Assembly (NCBI GenBank): GCA_022710245.1
Contig: JAKLHH010000653.1
Coordinates: forward strand, 1-5,206
Reading direction: 5' to 3'
Origin: Myxococcota bacterium
Lineage (GTDB): Bacteria > Myxococcota > Polyangia > GCA-2747355 > JAKLHH01
Length of the DNA stretch: 5,206 nt
This document shows positions 1 to 5,102 of the stretch, piece by piece. Made by a program: the position numbers and the translations under genes. Below the pieces are notes generated by a model. It was not told where the DNA came from and ran no database searches. It saw nothing but the letters and a program-made list of their open reading frames with translations. Numbering within the stretch: position 1 is the stretch's first letter; each line of letters opens with the position of its first letter.

Positions 1-414
1 GCCGGTGCCCTCCACGAGCCCGGTCTGGACCGCGGAGACCGCGCCCGTCTCGGCGATGGCGATGGACTCCGGGCCGCCCGGCAGCAGCGCAGGGCCGGTG
101 AAGCGCGGGCCCCGGAAGCGCGCGTCGGCGCCGGCGAGCTCGAGGAGGAGCTGGAGCTCCAGCGTCAGCCGCAGCCCGGCCAGGCGCGCCGGCGCCCGGC
201 GCAGCACGCGCCCGAGGCGGAGGGAGGGGGCCAGCGCCAGCGAGAGCTGGTTCTCGTAGGCCTCTCCGCCGGTGATGCCGCTCACCTCCCAGAGCGTGAC
301 GCGGCCCAGGTCACCGCCCTCCTCCTCGGCGAGCGCCGTGTCAGCTCGGCCGGGGCGCGAGGCGAGGAGGAGCAGGACCGCGAGAGCGGGAGCCCAGGTT
401 CGAGGAGACCTCAT
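1..414 (-). CDS. Exported protein of unknown function, N-terminal part (cut by window edge)
   Basis: The minus strand is open from an ATG at 414-412 to the first base of the window, giving 138 codons with no stop, so the C-terminus lies outside. The first 24 residues form a clear Sec signal peptide: basic MRSPR, a hydrophobic ALAVLLLLA core, then a likely cleavage after GRA (residue 24) before DTALAEEEG. The mature part reads LWEVSGITGGEAYENQLSLALAP and later LRLTLELQLLLEL. These alternating hydrophobic stretches would suit beta strands of an outer-membrane or periplasmic protein, but that is inference. I recognise no family motif. The reading frame has the strong G/C third-position bias of the other genes and no competing frame is convincing. 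No strong Shine-Dalgarno precedes the ATG. A possible promoter lies just upstream and diverges from that of the RRM gene. Confidence 0.7.
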   Translation of the reverse strand, partial: MRSPRTWAPALAVLLLLASRPGRADTALAEEEGGDLGRVTLWEVSGITGGEAYENQLSLALAPSLRLGRVLRRAPARLAGLRLTLELQLLLELAGADARFRGPRFTGPALLPGGPESIAIAETGAVSAVQTGLVEGTG

Positions 415-431
415 GGCGACTGAAGCGCCGA

Positions 432-461
432 ATGTTACCGGAACGCGCGGCGGGCTGACAG
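432..461 (-). promoter_or_regulatory. Possible promoter of the left-edge exported protein gene
   Basis: Read on the minus strand, CTGTCA (461-456, 4 of 6 matches to the -35 consensus) is followed after 18 nt by TAACAT (437-432, 4 of 6 to the -10). This would start transcription about 10 nt before the ATG at 414, leaving a very short leader, which agrees with the lack of a visible Shine-Dalgarno. The match is weak and is supported mainly by position. Confidence 0.25.
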
Positions 462-509
462 CCGGATCATGCCTCGCCCGGCCTCCCGGTCCGTGGGGCC
501 TTGCCACGC

Positions 510-538
510 TCGAAAATCTTGCGGGGCTGCGGTATAAC
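510..538 (+). promoter_or_regulatory. Sigma-70-like promoter of the RRM protein gene
   Basis: TCGAAA (510-515, 4 of 6 to TTGACA) is followed after exactly 17 nt by TATAAC (533-538, 5 of 6 to TATAAT), in a locally AT-richer patch of a very GC-rich region. Transcription would begin near 544-546, giving a leader of about 90 nt before the ATT start at 634. This start site would place the alternative GTG at 553 within the first 10 nt of the mRNA and leave its apparent GGAG (541-544) untranscribed or at the very 5' end. That argues for the downstream start. Confidence 0.5.
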
Positions 539-619
539 AGGGAGAGCCGAAGGTGCGGAGGCAGTGCCGGCAGCCAGGCGTTGGGCCCCGGTCAGTCCGG
601 CGTTCAGCAAGCACCGTTC

Positions 620-625
620 AAGGAG
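620..625 (+). promoter_or_regulatory. Ribosome binding site deciding the ATT start of the RRM gene
   Basis: AAGGAG is a near-ideal Shine-Dalgarno. Eight bases separate it from ATT at 634-636, which is standard spacing. No ATG, GTG or TTG in the RRM frame lies at a usable distance. The next ATG in frame (661) is 35 nt away and would delete the RNP2 strand of the domain. Confidence 0.65.
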
Positions 626-633
626 AAGAAGCC

Positions 634-1119
634 ATTTCTGCCAAGGTCTTCGTCGGGAACATGAACTTCCGGACCACCAAGGAGGAGCTGACCGAGCTCC
701 TCTCTGCGGCTGGTACGATCGTTGATGTCCATATCCCGACGGACAGGGAGTCAGGTCGTCCGCGCGGCTTCGCGTTCGTGAAGTTCTCGAGCGACGCCGA
801 GGCCGCCGAGGCCATCCGTCTCTTCAACGGCCACGAGCTCGCCGGGCGCAAGCTCAACATCAACGAGGCGGAGGATCGGCCACGGCAGGGTGGGGGTGGT
901 CCGCCGCCGCGTCGTGATGACCGGCCGCCGCCGCGTCGCGACGACCGGCCGCCGCCGCGGCCGATGGAGCCGCCGCCGCCCGAGCCGGACTTCAACAGCG
1001 GTCGCCTCGACGCGCCGCCCGACTTCGAGGCGGGCGATGGCGATTTCGGCGGGGGCGGGCGTGGGCACCGGGGAAAGGGCAGCCGGAGAGGGCTGCGGGC
1101 ACGCAAGCGCAGCCTGTAG
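634..1119 (+). CDS. RRM-domain RNA-binding protein with Pro/Arg/Asp-rich and Gly-rich tail, probable ATT start
   Basis: This 161-residue protein has one RNA recognition motif (about residues 4-79) and a low-complexity tail. Both signature motifs are present: RNP2 as VFVGNM (residues 5-10) and RNP1 as RGFAFVKF (44-51), with aromatic residues F6, F46 and F48 positioned to stack on single-stranded RNA. The tail holds GGGG, two copies of PPPRRDDR plus a partial third, a Pro/Glu stretch, an acidic segment, a GGGGRGHRGKG run and a basic end (RRGLRARKRSL). Bacterial single-RRM proteins with Gly/Arg-rich tails are known as cold-shock or RNA-chaperone proteins in myxobacteria and cyanobacteria; the role here is inferred from that family. 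I chose ATT at 634 because it has an ideal Shine-Dalgarno and gives the family-like N-terminus (M)SAKVFVGN. A GTG at 553 would add 27 Arg-rich residues unlike the family. The gene is monocistronic, with its own promoter and a hairpin region after it. The RRM call is very secure; the start is less so. Confidence 0.9.
   Translation: MSAKVFVGNMNFRTTKEELTELLSAAGTIVDVHIPTDRESGRPRGFAFVKFSSDAEAAEAIRLFNGHELAGRKLNINEAEDRPRQGGGGPPPRRDDRPPPRRDDRPPPRPMEPPPPEPDFNSGRLDAPPDFEAGDGDFGGGGRGHRGKGSRRGLRARKRSL
901..960 (+). repeat. 24-bp in-frame tandem repeat inside the RRM gene tail
   Basis: Two 24-bp units (901-924 and 925-948) differ at only two bases, and a truncated third unit (949-960) follows. Each full unit encodes PPPRRDDR. 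Both differences fall at third codon positions (CGT/CGC and GAT/GAC), so the peptide is kept while the DNA drifts. The unit length keeps the frame, so copy number could vary by slippage without disrupting the protein. Confidence 0.9.
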
Positions 1120-1149
1120 CTCCTACCTGCCAGGTCGCTGACCACCTGC

Positions 1150-1168
1150 CGCCGGGCTCGATCCGGCG
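1150..1168. terminator. Small GC hairpin downstream of the RRM gene
   Basis: CGCCGG (1150-1155) pairs with CCGGCG (1163-1168) around a 7-nt loop, 30 bp past the RRM stop codon. There is no T-tract, so it is not a textbook intrinsic terminator. It may contribute to 3' end formation or mRNA protection. Confidence 0.3.
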
Positions 1169-1185
1169 CGAGGCGTAGCGCTGCC

Positions 1186-1234
1186 CGCACGCCGGGCCGC
1201 GCCGCCCGCGGCCCCGCCTGTCGACCGGCGTGCG
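1186..1234. terminator. Nested inverted repeat between convergent genes, candidate bidirectional terminator
   Basis: An outer perfect 10-bp inverted repeat, CGCACGCCGG (1186-1195) and CCGGCGTGCG (1225-1234), encloses an inner perfect 8-bp stem, GGGCCGCG (1194-1201) with CGCGGCCC (1207-1214) and a 5-nt loop. The two stems overlap by two bases, so 10 plus 6 pairs could form together. It lies between the end of the plus-strand RRM gene (1119) and the end of the minus-strand lipoprotein gene (1258), where a structure symmetric on both strands could end both transcripts. It has no U-tract on either side, so it would be an atypical or Rho-assisted terminator, or an mRNA-end protecting fold. Confidence 0.45.
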
Positions 1235-1257
1235 CGAAGCCTCGCTCGGCCAGCTCG

Positions 1258-1758
1258 TCAGCGCGCGCCCCCGTCGGTGCTCACGGCGCAGTAGACCTGC
1301 AGCACGCACGAGCCGCTGGCGCAGACCGGCTTGCTCGGGCAGCGCCACTCTCCACAGTCGGGCGCCCCGGGGCCGCCGGGCGGAGGGGACTGCTCGCACT
1401 GCCGCACCAGCGCCTCGACCAGCGTACGGTAGGCCTTGTTGTAGGCTAGCGGGTCGCAGTGGCAGACGTTCGAGGAGCCGCGCGCGCAGTCCGCGTCTAC
1501 CTGGCAGCGGCGCAGGCAGCCGTCCGGCCAGTCGAGGGAGGGTGGGCCGTCGCACAGGGCCGGGTCAAGCGGAGCGGTGTCCGGGGCTGACCTGGCGTCT
1601 GCCATGACGACGACCTCGGCCGGGACGGCGTCGATCTGGGAGACCGGTCGGCCTCCGCAGGAGGTGACGGCCAGGAGGGCGAGCAGGGCAACTGCGGGTC
1701 TTCGCGGCCTCCTGCCGCTCCGGGATGAGGGACTTGCCTCGTGGCGGAGGGGCTTCAT
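1258..1758 (-). CDS. Cys-rich lipoprotein of unknown function
   Basis: The predicted protein has 166 residues. Its N-terminus is a lipoprotein signal: a long basic region with RRPRR at residues 16-20, a hydrophobic core AVALLALLA, and the lipobox VTSC, which makes C34 the lipidated residue after signal peptidase II cleavage. A Pro/Ala/Asp-rich linker follows. From about residue 69 the protein is Cys-rich, with 12 cysteines besides C34 (including CLRRC, QVDADC and VCHC), suggesting a small disulfide-bonded domain outside the cytoplasm. Cys motifs with 'DADC' are common in exported myxobacterial proteins, but I cannot name a family or function. The ATG at 1758-1756 places the signal peptide at the N-terminus. 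A GTG at 1836 would add 26 residues without a signal-like character. No strong Shine-Dalgarno precedes the ATG, so initiation may be weak. The gene converges with the RRM gene and shares orientation with the YceI gene 309 bp upstream. Confidence 0.8.
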   Translation of the reverse strand: MKPLRHEASPSSRSGRRPRRPAVALLALLAVTSCGGRPVSQIDAVPAEVVVMADARSAPDTAPLDPALCDGPPSLDWPDGCLRRCQVDADCARGSSNVCHCDPLAYNKAYRTLVEALVRQCEQSPPPGGPGAPDCGEWRCPSKPVCASGSCVLQVYCAVSTDGGAR

Positions 1759-2067
1759 GGCATGCGGTGAAGCAACAGCCTTGCCAGTCTCCCACCTCTC
1801 GTGATCGCGGGGTTGCGGGCAGCGGCGCAGCGCCACCGTCGACGGCTGGCCTCGCTGCGGGGGCGCAGGCCTCGCCGTGGCTGTTCGCCACGCGCTGAGG
1901 CCCGCGGCGGGGGACGCCAGCGGCTCGTTTCGTGTTTCTTCTCGCGGCCGCTCCGCACGACCGCCCGACCTGTGCGGCGCCGCTCCTCGCGGCCGCTCCG
2001 CCCGACCGCCCGACCTGTGCGGCGCCGCTCGTCGCGGCCGCTTCGCCCGACCGCCCGACCTGGGCGG
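1759..2067. other. Gene-free region between the lipoprotein and YceI genes
   Basis: I see no convincing gene in these 309 bp. The open frames crossing it are antisense to, or frame-shifted from, the neighbouring genes and have Arg/Pro-rich low-complexity translations. The right half is the 45-bp tandem array. The left half holds a 6-bp stem hairpin (CGTGGC 1876-1881 with GCCACG 1887-1892) and a 10-bp palindrome CCGTCGACGG (1836-1845). The promoter of the lipoprotein gene should lie here, but I see no good -35/-10 pair. Confidence 0.6.
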
Positions 2068-2068
2068 C
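1941..2068. repeat. 45-bp tandem repeat, 2.8 copies, next to the YceI stop codon
   Basis: The units start at 1941, 1986 and 2031. The first two differ by one base in 45. The third carries a few changes and runs into the YceI stop codon (2070-2068). Each unit contains the palindrome GCGGCCGC (1944-1951, 1989-1996, 2034-2041), and the first two also contain the 10-bp palindrome GCGGCGCCGC (1974-1983, 2019-2028), which is lost in the third. On the YceI transcript these units would form GC-rich hairpins in the 3' untranslated region. The units are contiguous with no spacers, so this is not a CRISPR array. Confidence 0.9.
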
Positions 2069-2664
2069 TACTTCTTCTGCACCAGCTCCACCTCGATCGC
2101 GATCGCGATGTCGTTGCCGACCAGGAGTCCGCCGGTCTCGAGCACCTTGTTCCAGCTGAGGCCGAAGTCCTTGCGGTTGATCTTGACGCTGGCCTGGGCA
2201 CCGAGCCGCGTCATCCCCCAGGGGTCCTTGATCGGCGCGCTGAGACCGCTAACCTCGAGGGTGGCCTCGCGCGTCACGTTGCGGATGGTGAGCGCGCCCA
2301 GCACCTTGAGCCCGTCGGCCCCGACCTTGGTGATCTTCTTGGAGCGGAAGGTGATGGTCGGGAACTTGCCCGCGTCGAGGAACTCGGGGCTCCTCAGGTG
2401 CTCGTCGCGCTTGCCGTTCTTGGTGTCGATCGACTTCGCCTGGATGATCACCTCGAGCTTCGCCTTGCTGACGTCCTTGGGGTCGCCGTCGACGCTCACG
2501 GTGTAGGCGCCGAACTCGCCCCGTACGTTGGAGATCATCATGTGGCGGACGCTGAAGCCGACGCGCGAGTGACTGGGGTCTGCCTCCCACCTGGCGGCAC
2601 GCGCCACGGGGGCGACGCCGAGGAGGACGACGATGGTGGCGAGGATCATGGTGGTTCGGAACAT
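2068..2664 (-). CDS. YceI-family periplasmic lipid-binding protein
   Basis: The protein has 198 residues, the usual size for secreted YceI proteins. A signal peptide covers residues 1-23 (MFRTTM, a hydrophobic ILATIVVLLGV core, cleavage after ARA). The rest is the YceI domain, a lipocalin-like beta barrel. Hallmarks visible are W26...DPSHSRVGFSVRHMMIS with NVRGEFG (29-52), IDTKNGKRDEHLRSPEFLD near FPTITFRS (79-108), LTIRNVTREATLEV (125-138) and KINRKDFGLSWN (161-172). Family members bind polyisoprenoids or similar long-chain lipids in the periplasm, and some are induced by alkaline or osmotic stress; the ligand here is unknown. The ATG at 2664 has a good Shine-Dalgarno, GGAG, 7 nt upstream. 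The gene appears to stand alone. A 158-bp gap separates it from the upstream operon and contains a perfect palindrome that could be an operator. A 45-bp repeat array begins exactly at its stop codon. Confidence 0.95.
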   Translation of the reverse strand: MFRTTMILATIVVLLGVAPVARAARWEADPSHSRVGFSVRHMMISNVRGEFGAYTVSVDGDPKDVSKAKLEVIIQAKSIDTKNGKRDEHLRSPEFLDAGKFPTITFRSKKITKVGADGLKVLGALTIRNVTREATLEVSGLSAPIKDPWGMTRLGAQASVKINRKDFGLSWNKVLETGGLLVGNDIAIAIEVELVQKK

Positions 2665-2765
2665 GGCCTTCTCCCTGGTTCATGGGTTGATGGGTCGCCT
2701 GCCTGCGACCCGCCGCTCTGCCCACGAGAAAGATGGCACCCGCGAGTCGACCTGCACGAAAAAAG

Positions 2766-2777
2766 TTCGATATCGAA
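2766..2777. promoter_or_regulatory. 12-bp perfect palindrome in the AT-rich leader of YceI, candidate operator
   Basis: TTCGATATCGAA is a perfect palindrome within an AT-rich patch (about 2757-2783) that stands out sharply from its GC-rich surroundings. It lies about 100 bp upstream of the YceI start, between it and the upstream operon. A dimeric repressor or activator site is the natural guess. On the minus strand it is followed by CTTTTTT, so a weak terminator role for the upstream operon is also possible, though the 4-bp stem left after forming a loop is poor. Confidence 0.35.
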
Positions 2778-2783
2778 TTAAAC

Positions 2784-2802
2784 GCCGGGCTCGCGGGCCG
2801 GC
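2784..2802 (-). terminator. Probable terminator of the flavoenzyme/HEAT operon
   Basis: On the minus strand, 20 bp after the HEAT-gene stop, GCCGG (2802-2798) pairs with CCGGC (2788-2784) around a 9-nt loop that can pair a little further inside. It is followed by GTTTAATT and, 18 nt on, by a run of six T. The position and the trailing T-rich sequence suit a weak intrinsic terminator. Confidence 0.4.
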
Positions 2803-2822
2803 CTCGGCGCGCGGGATCGGGG

Positions 2823-4097
2823 CTACGGCTGCTGAGCCTTCTTGATCGCCTCGGCGCAGGCGTCGCGCAGGCGGCCGGAGGGCTCGCGCTGCGCGAGCTG
2901 GCGCAGGAGCGGCAGGGCCTTCGGCTCGGGGCGGCGGAGGAGGAGCTCGGCGCCGACCAGGCGGAGCTCGCGCTCGCGGCTGCGCAGCGCGAAGAGCACG
3001 CCCTCGCGGTAGACGGTGGCCTCGAGGCCGCGGGTGAGCTCGTCGGAGGCCCACACCACGCCCGGGTTCTTGCGGTAGGTCGCGAGGACGAGCTTGAAGA
3101 ACGACAGATCGCGGGAGGGGAGCCTGGCCAGGAGCTTGCTGATGCGCTCGCAGAGGCCCGAGTAGAGATCGAAGCGCTCGAGCTTCTTCCCGAGGAGCGC
3201 GAGGAGCTCGGGCGCGGCGGCGGCGACGTCCAGCTCGCCGAGGATCCAGGCAGCGTGCCGGCGGACCCGCTCCTCGCGGTCCTTGAGCAGCGCGGTGAGC
3301 GCCCGCGCGACGGCCGGGGTGCCGCGGAGCGCGTGGAGCGCGACGAGGCGGACGGCCTCCTTCGGGCTCGTCAGGGCGCGGCGCACGAGGAGCTCGCGGA
3401 CCGCCGCGTCCTGGGCGTCGACGGTGGCGCCCCGCGCGGGGATCCCGGCTGGCGCGTCCCACGGCTCCTGGTAGGCGCCTCGATCGGCCTCCAGGTAGGC
3501 GAGCAGGCTCGCCTCGGACCAGGGCGGCAGCTTGAGCGAGAGCGGCCTGGCGGTCAGGCGCCCGCAGAGCTTGCGCTCGCGGGGCAGCTGCTTCAGCGCG
3601 GCGCAGCCGGCGCCGCCGCCGGAGCGGGCCGGCGCCGCGCCCGCGATGCACTCGCAGGAGGCGAGCGCCTCCAGCTGCAGGCTCAGCTGCTTGCCGCGGT
3701 GGAAGGCGAGCTCCCAGCTGAGCTGGCCGCCAGCGCCTCCGCGCGAGCGCGCGTCGTCGAAACGCCAGAGCTCGATCCGGCGCCGCTCGCCGGGGGCGAG
3801 CTCGAGGAGCTCGAGGGTGACCGTCGTCAGCGGCATCCCCATCACCGCGCAGGCGCCCACGTTCGGCTCGATCGCCTTGCCGTCGGCGCCCACCACCTTG
3901 AAGCGGGTCGCGCAGAAGTGGCTCTCCAGCGCCAGGCTGACCCGCGCCTTGCTGCGGTTGACGAGCAGCCCGGCGGCGCCCGCGGTGCCGGGTTGCTGCT
4001 CGAGGACGAGCTCCACGGCGGGGGCGGCGAGGGCGCGGCCGGGCGCGAGCACGGCGAAGCAGGCCAGGCCTGCGAGGAGCTGGCAGGAGGCTCTCAT
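2823..4097 (-). CDS. Secreted HEAT-repeat protein
   Basis: The protein has 424 residues. An N-terminal signal peptide (residues 1-24, cleavage after RALA) is followed by a beta-rich region (about 26-145: VELVLEQ, LLVNRSKARVSLALESHFC, FKVVGADGKAI, LELLELAPGERRRIELW). Its pattern resembles Ig-like BsuPI-type domains, but that is inference. A Cys-containing linker follows (C148, C150, C165, C178), then alpha-helical HEAT-like repeats: about 230-305 (VRLVALHALRG..., VRRHAAWILGELD...APELLALL) and about 377-420 (RELRLVGAELLLRRP..., LRDACAEAIKK). HEAT repeats usually act as protein-protein scaffolds; no catalytic motif is visible. I know of no named family with this layout. The ATG overlaps the stop of the upstream flavoenzyme gene (ATGA, 4097-4094) and has no Shine-Dalgarno of its own, so it is probably translated by coupling. 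The same frame stays open upstream to 5105, but that part is antiphase to the flavoenzyme gene and is not coding. Confidence 0.85.
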   Translation of the reverse strand: MRASCQLLAGLACFAVLAPGRALAAPAVELVLEQQPGTAGAAGLLVNRSKARVSLALESHFCATRFKVVGADGKAIEPNVGACAVMGMPLTTVTLELLELAPGERRRIELWRFDDARSRGGAGGQLSWELAFHRGKQLSLQLEALASCECIAGAAPARSGGGAGCAALKQLPRERKLCGRLTARPLSLKLPPWSEASLLAYLEADRGAYQEPWDAPAGIPARGATVDAQDAAVRELLVRRALTSPKEAVRLVALHALRGTPAVARALTALLKDREERVRRHAAWILGELDVAAAAPELLALLGKKLERFDLYSGLCERISKLLARLPSRDLSFFKLVLATYRKNPGVVWASDELTRGLEATVYREGVLFALRSRERELRLVGAELLLRRPEPKALPLLRQLAQREPSGRLRDACAEAIKKAQQP

Positions 4098-5056
4098 CCG
4101 AGGACCAGCGCGTCCCGGAGCCGTCGGGCCTCGGCCATCATCTCGGCGAGCACGACCTTGACCGGCTTGATCTCGTGGATCAGCCCCACGCCCTGCGAGC
4201 ACGAGATGCTCCCCTTCGTCAGGTCGCCGGTCTCGAGGGCGTGCCGCGTCGCCTTGCCGGAGACGAGCGGGTAGAGCTCCTCGATGGTGGCGCCCTTCTG
4301 CTCGAGCTCCGCCACGCGCTTCGTGGAGGCGTTGACCCAGACGCGGTGAGGGAAGCCGACCGACCGCCCGATCACGGCGGTGTCGAGCTCGCCCGCCGCG
4401 ACGAGCGCCTGCTTCAGCGCGGGGTGCGCCGGGCTCTCCTCGGAGAGGAGCAGGCGGGTGCCGACGATGGCCCCGGACGCGCCCAGCGCGAGCACCGCGA
4501 GGAGCGTGCGGCCGTCCACCACGCCGCCGCCGCCGACCACCGGGATCCGCACCGCGTCCACCGTGGCCGGGACCAGCACCAGCGTCGTCACGTCGAGGGT
4601 CCCCGTCGCGCCGCCGTTCTCGAAGCCGACGACGGTGACGGCGTCGGCCCCGAGCGCCTCGGCCTTGCGCGCGTAGCGGACCCCGACGCACTTGTGCAGC
4701 CAGCGCAGGCCCGCCGCCTTGAAGGCGCCGACCAGCTCCTCGGGCGGGGCGAAGCCCGAGGTCTCCACGACGCGCACCCCCTCCTCGAGGAGGATCTCCA
4801 GGTAGCGCGCGTTGTCGAGCTTCTCCATCGCCGGGAAGAGGTTCAGGTTGACCGCGAAGGGGCGCGCGGTCGCCTCGCGCACCTCGCGCAGGCCGGCGCG
4901 GAAGGCGTCGTAGGAGCGGAAGTTCGCCGAGGGGAGCACGCCGAGCGCGCCCGCCTCGCTGACAGCCGCGACGAAGCGCGGGGTGCCCACGTCCATCATC
5001 GCCCCGCCGATGATCGGGAGCTCGATGCCGAGGAGCTCGGTGAGTCGGGTCTTCAT
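4094..5056 (-). CDS. Nitronate monooxygenase-like FMN-dependent oxidoreductase (NPD family)
   Basis: The protein has 320 residues, the normal length for the 2-nitropropane dioxygenase / nitronate monooxygenase family of FMN TIM barrels, which also includes FabK-type enoyl-ACP reductases. Visible landmarks are LGIELPIIGGAMM (9-21), EAGALGVL (34-41), FAVNLNLFP (67-75), GADAVTVVGFENGGATG (136-152), the FMN-phosphate loop GGGGVVDGR (175-183), GASGAIVGTRLL (192-203) and the C-terminal SQGVGLIHEIKPV (287-299). Classical nitronate monooxygenases carry a catalytic His in the 'GGH' part of the fourth motif; here it is Ala (A150). Oxidation of nitronates is therefore uncertain, and another flavin-dependent reduction or oxidation is possible. 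It is probably cytoplasmic. The ATG at 5056 has GGAGG 5 nt upstream (5062-5066). It is the first gene of a two-gene operon; its TGA overlaps the ATG of the secreted HEAT protein. Confidence 0.9.
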   Translation of the reverse strand: MKTRLTELLGIELPIIGGAMMDVGTPRFVAAVSEAGALGVLPSANFRSYDAFRAGLREVREATARPFAVNLNLFPAMEKLDNARYLEILLEEGVRVVETSGFAPPEELVGAFKAAGLRWLHKCVGVRYARKAEALGADAVTVVGFENGGATGTLDVTTLVLVPATVDAVRIPVVGGGGVVDGRTLLAVLALGASGAIVGTRLLLSEESPAHPALKQALVAAGELDTAVIGRSVGFPHRVWVNASTKRVAELEQKGATIEELYPLVSGKATRHALETGDLTKGSISCSQGVGLIHEIKPVKVVLAEMMAEARRLRDALVLG

Positions 5057-5092
5057 GCGGGCCTCCGTGCGCCAGGGCGGCGCGCCGGGACC

Positions 5093-5098
5093 ATTCTA
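5093..5098 (-). promoter_or_regulatory. Possible -10 element of the flavoenzyme operon
   Basis: On the minus strand TAGAAT (5098-5093) matches the -10 consensus at 5 of 6 bases and lies 36 bp before the start codon. At 17-nt spacing the -35 position reads TCTACT, only 3 of 6 matches, so the promoter is weak, activator-dependent, or not here. Confidence 0.3.
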
Positions 5099-5102
5099 AC
5101 CC

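Noticed and set aside
553..633. GTG 553 as the start of the RRM protein
   Set aside because: It has a GGAG upstream, but it would sit within 10 nt of the predicted transcription start and adds 27 Arg-rich residues foreign to the family. The ATT with AAGGAG fits better, although this is not proven.
618..1190. 190-codon minus-strand frame antisense to the RRM gene
   Set aside because: Its Ser/Arg/Gly-rich translation mirrors the RRM tail repeat. The plus strand carries perfect RNP1 and RNP2 motifs.
992..1555. 187-codon minus-strand frame overlapping the lipoprotein and RRM genes
   Set aside because: It is an Arg/Ala-rich shadow frame with no motif that crosses the convergent hairpin region and part of two better-supported genes.
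1759..1836. GTG 1836 as the start of the lipoprotein
   Set aside because: It would bury the lipoprotein signal peptide 60 residues in. The ATG at 1758 gives a normal signal.
1941..2068. CRISPR array
   Set aside because: The units are directly adjacent with no variable spacers, and no cas gene is nearby.
1755..2201. Minus-strand frame in which the 45-bp array encodes a 15-residue Arg-rich repeat
   Set aside because: The unit length is a multiple of 3, so any frame through it repeats. This frame begins inside YceI out of phase and has low-complexity content throughout.
1801..2781. 326-codon plus-strand frame across the YceI gene
   Set aside because: It is antisense to a clear YceI domain and crosses the 45-bp repeats and the intergenic region. 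No domain is visible in it.
2733..4274. 513-codon plus-strand open frame antisense to the HEAT protein gene
   Set aside because: It is a by-product of GC-rich codon bias on the opposite strand. Its translation is Ala/Glu/Arg-rich low complexity with no motif, while the minus strand encodes a signal peptide and HEAT repeats.
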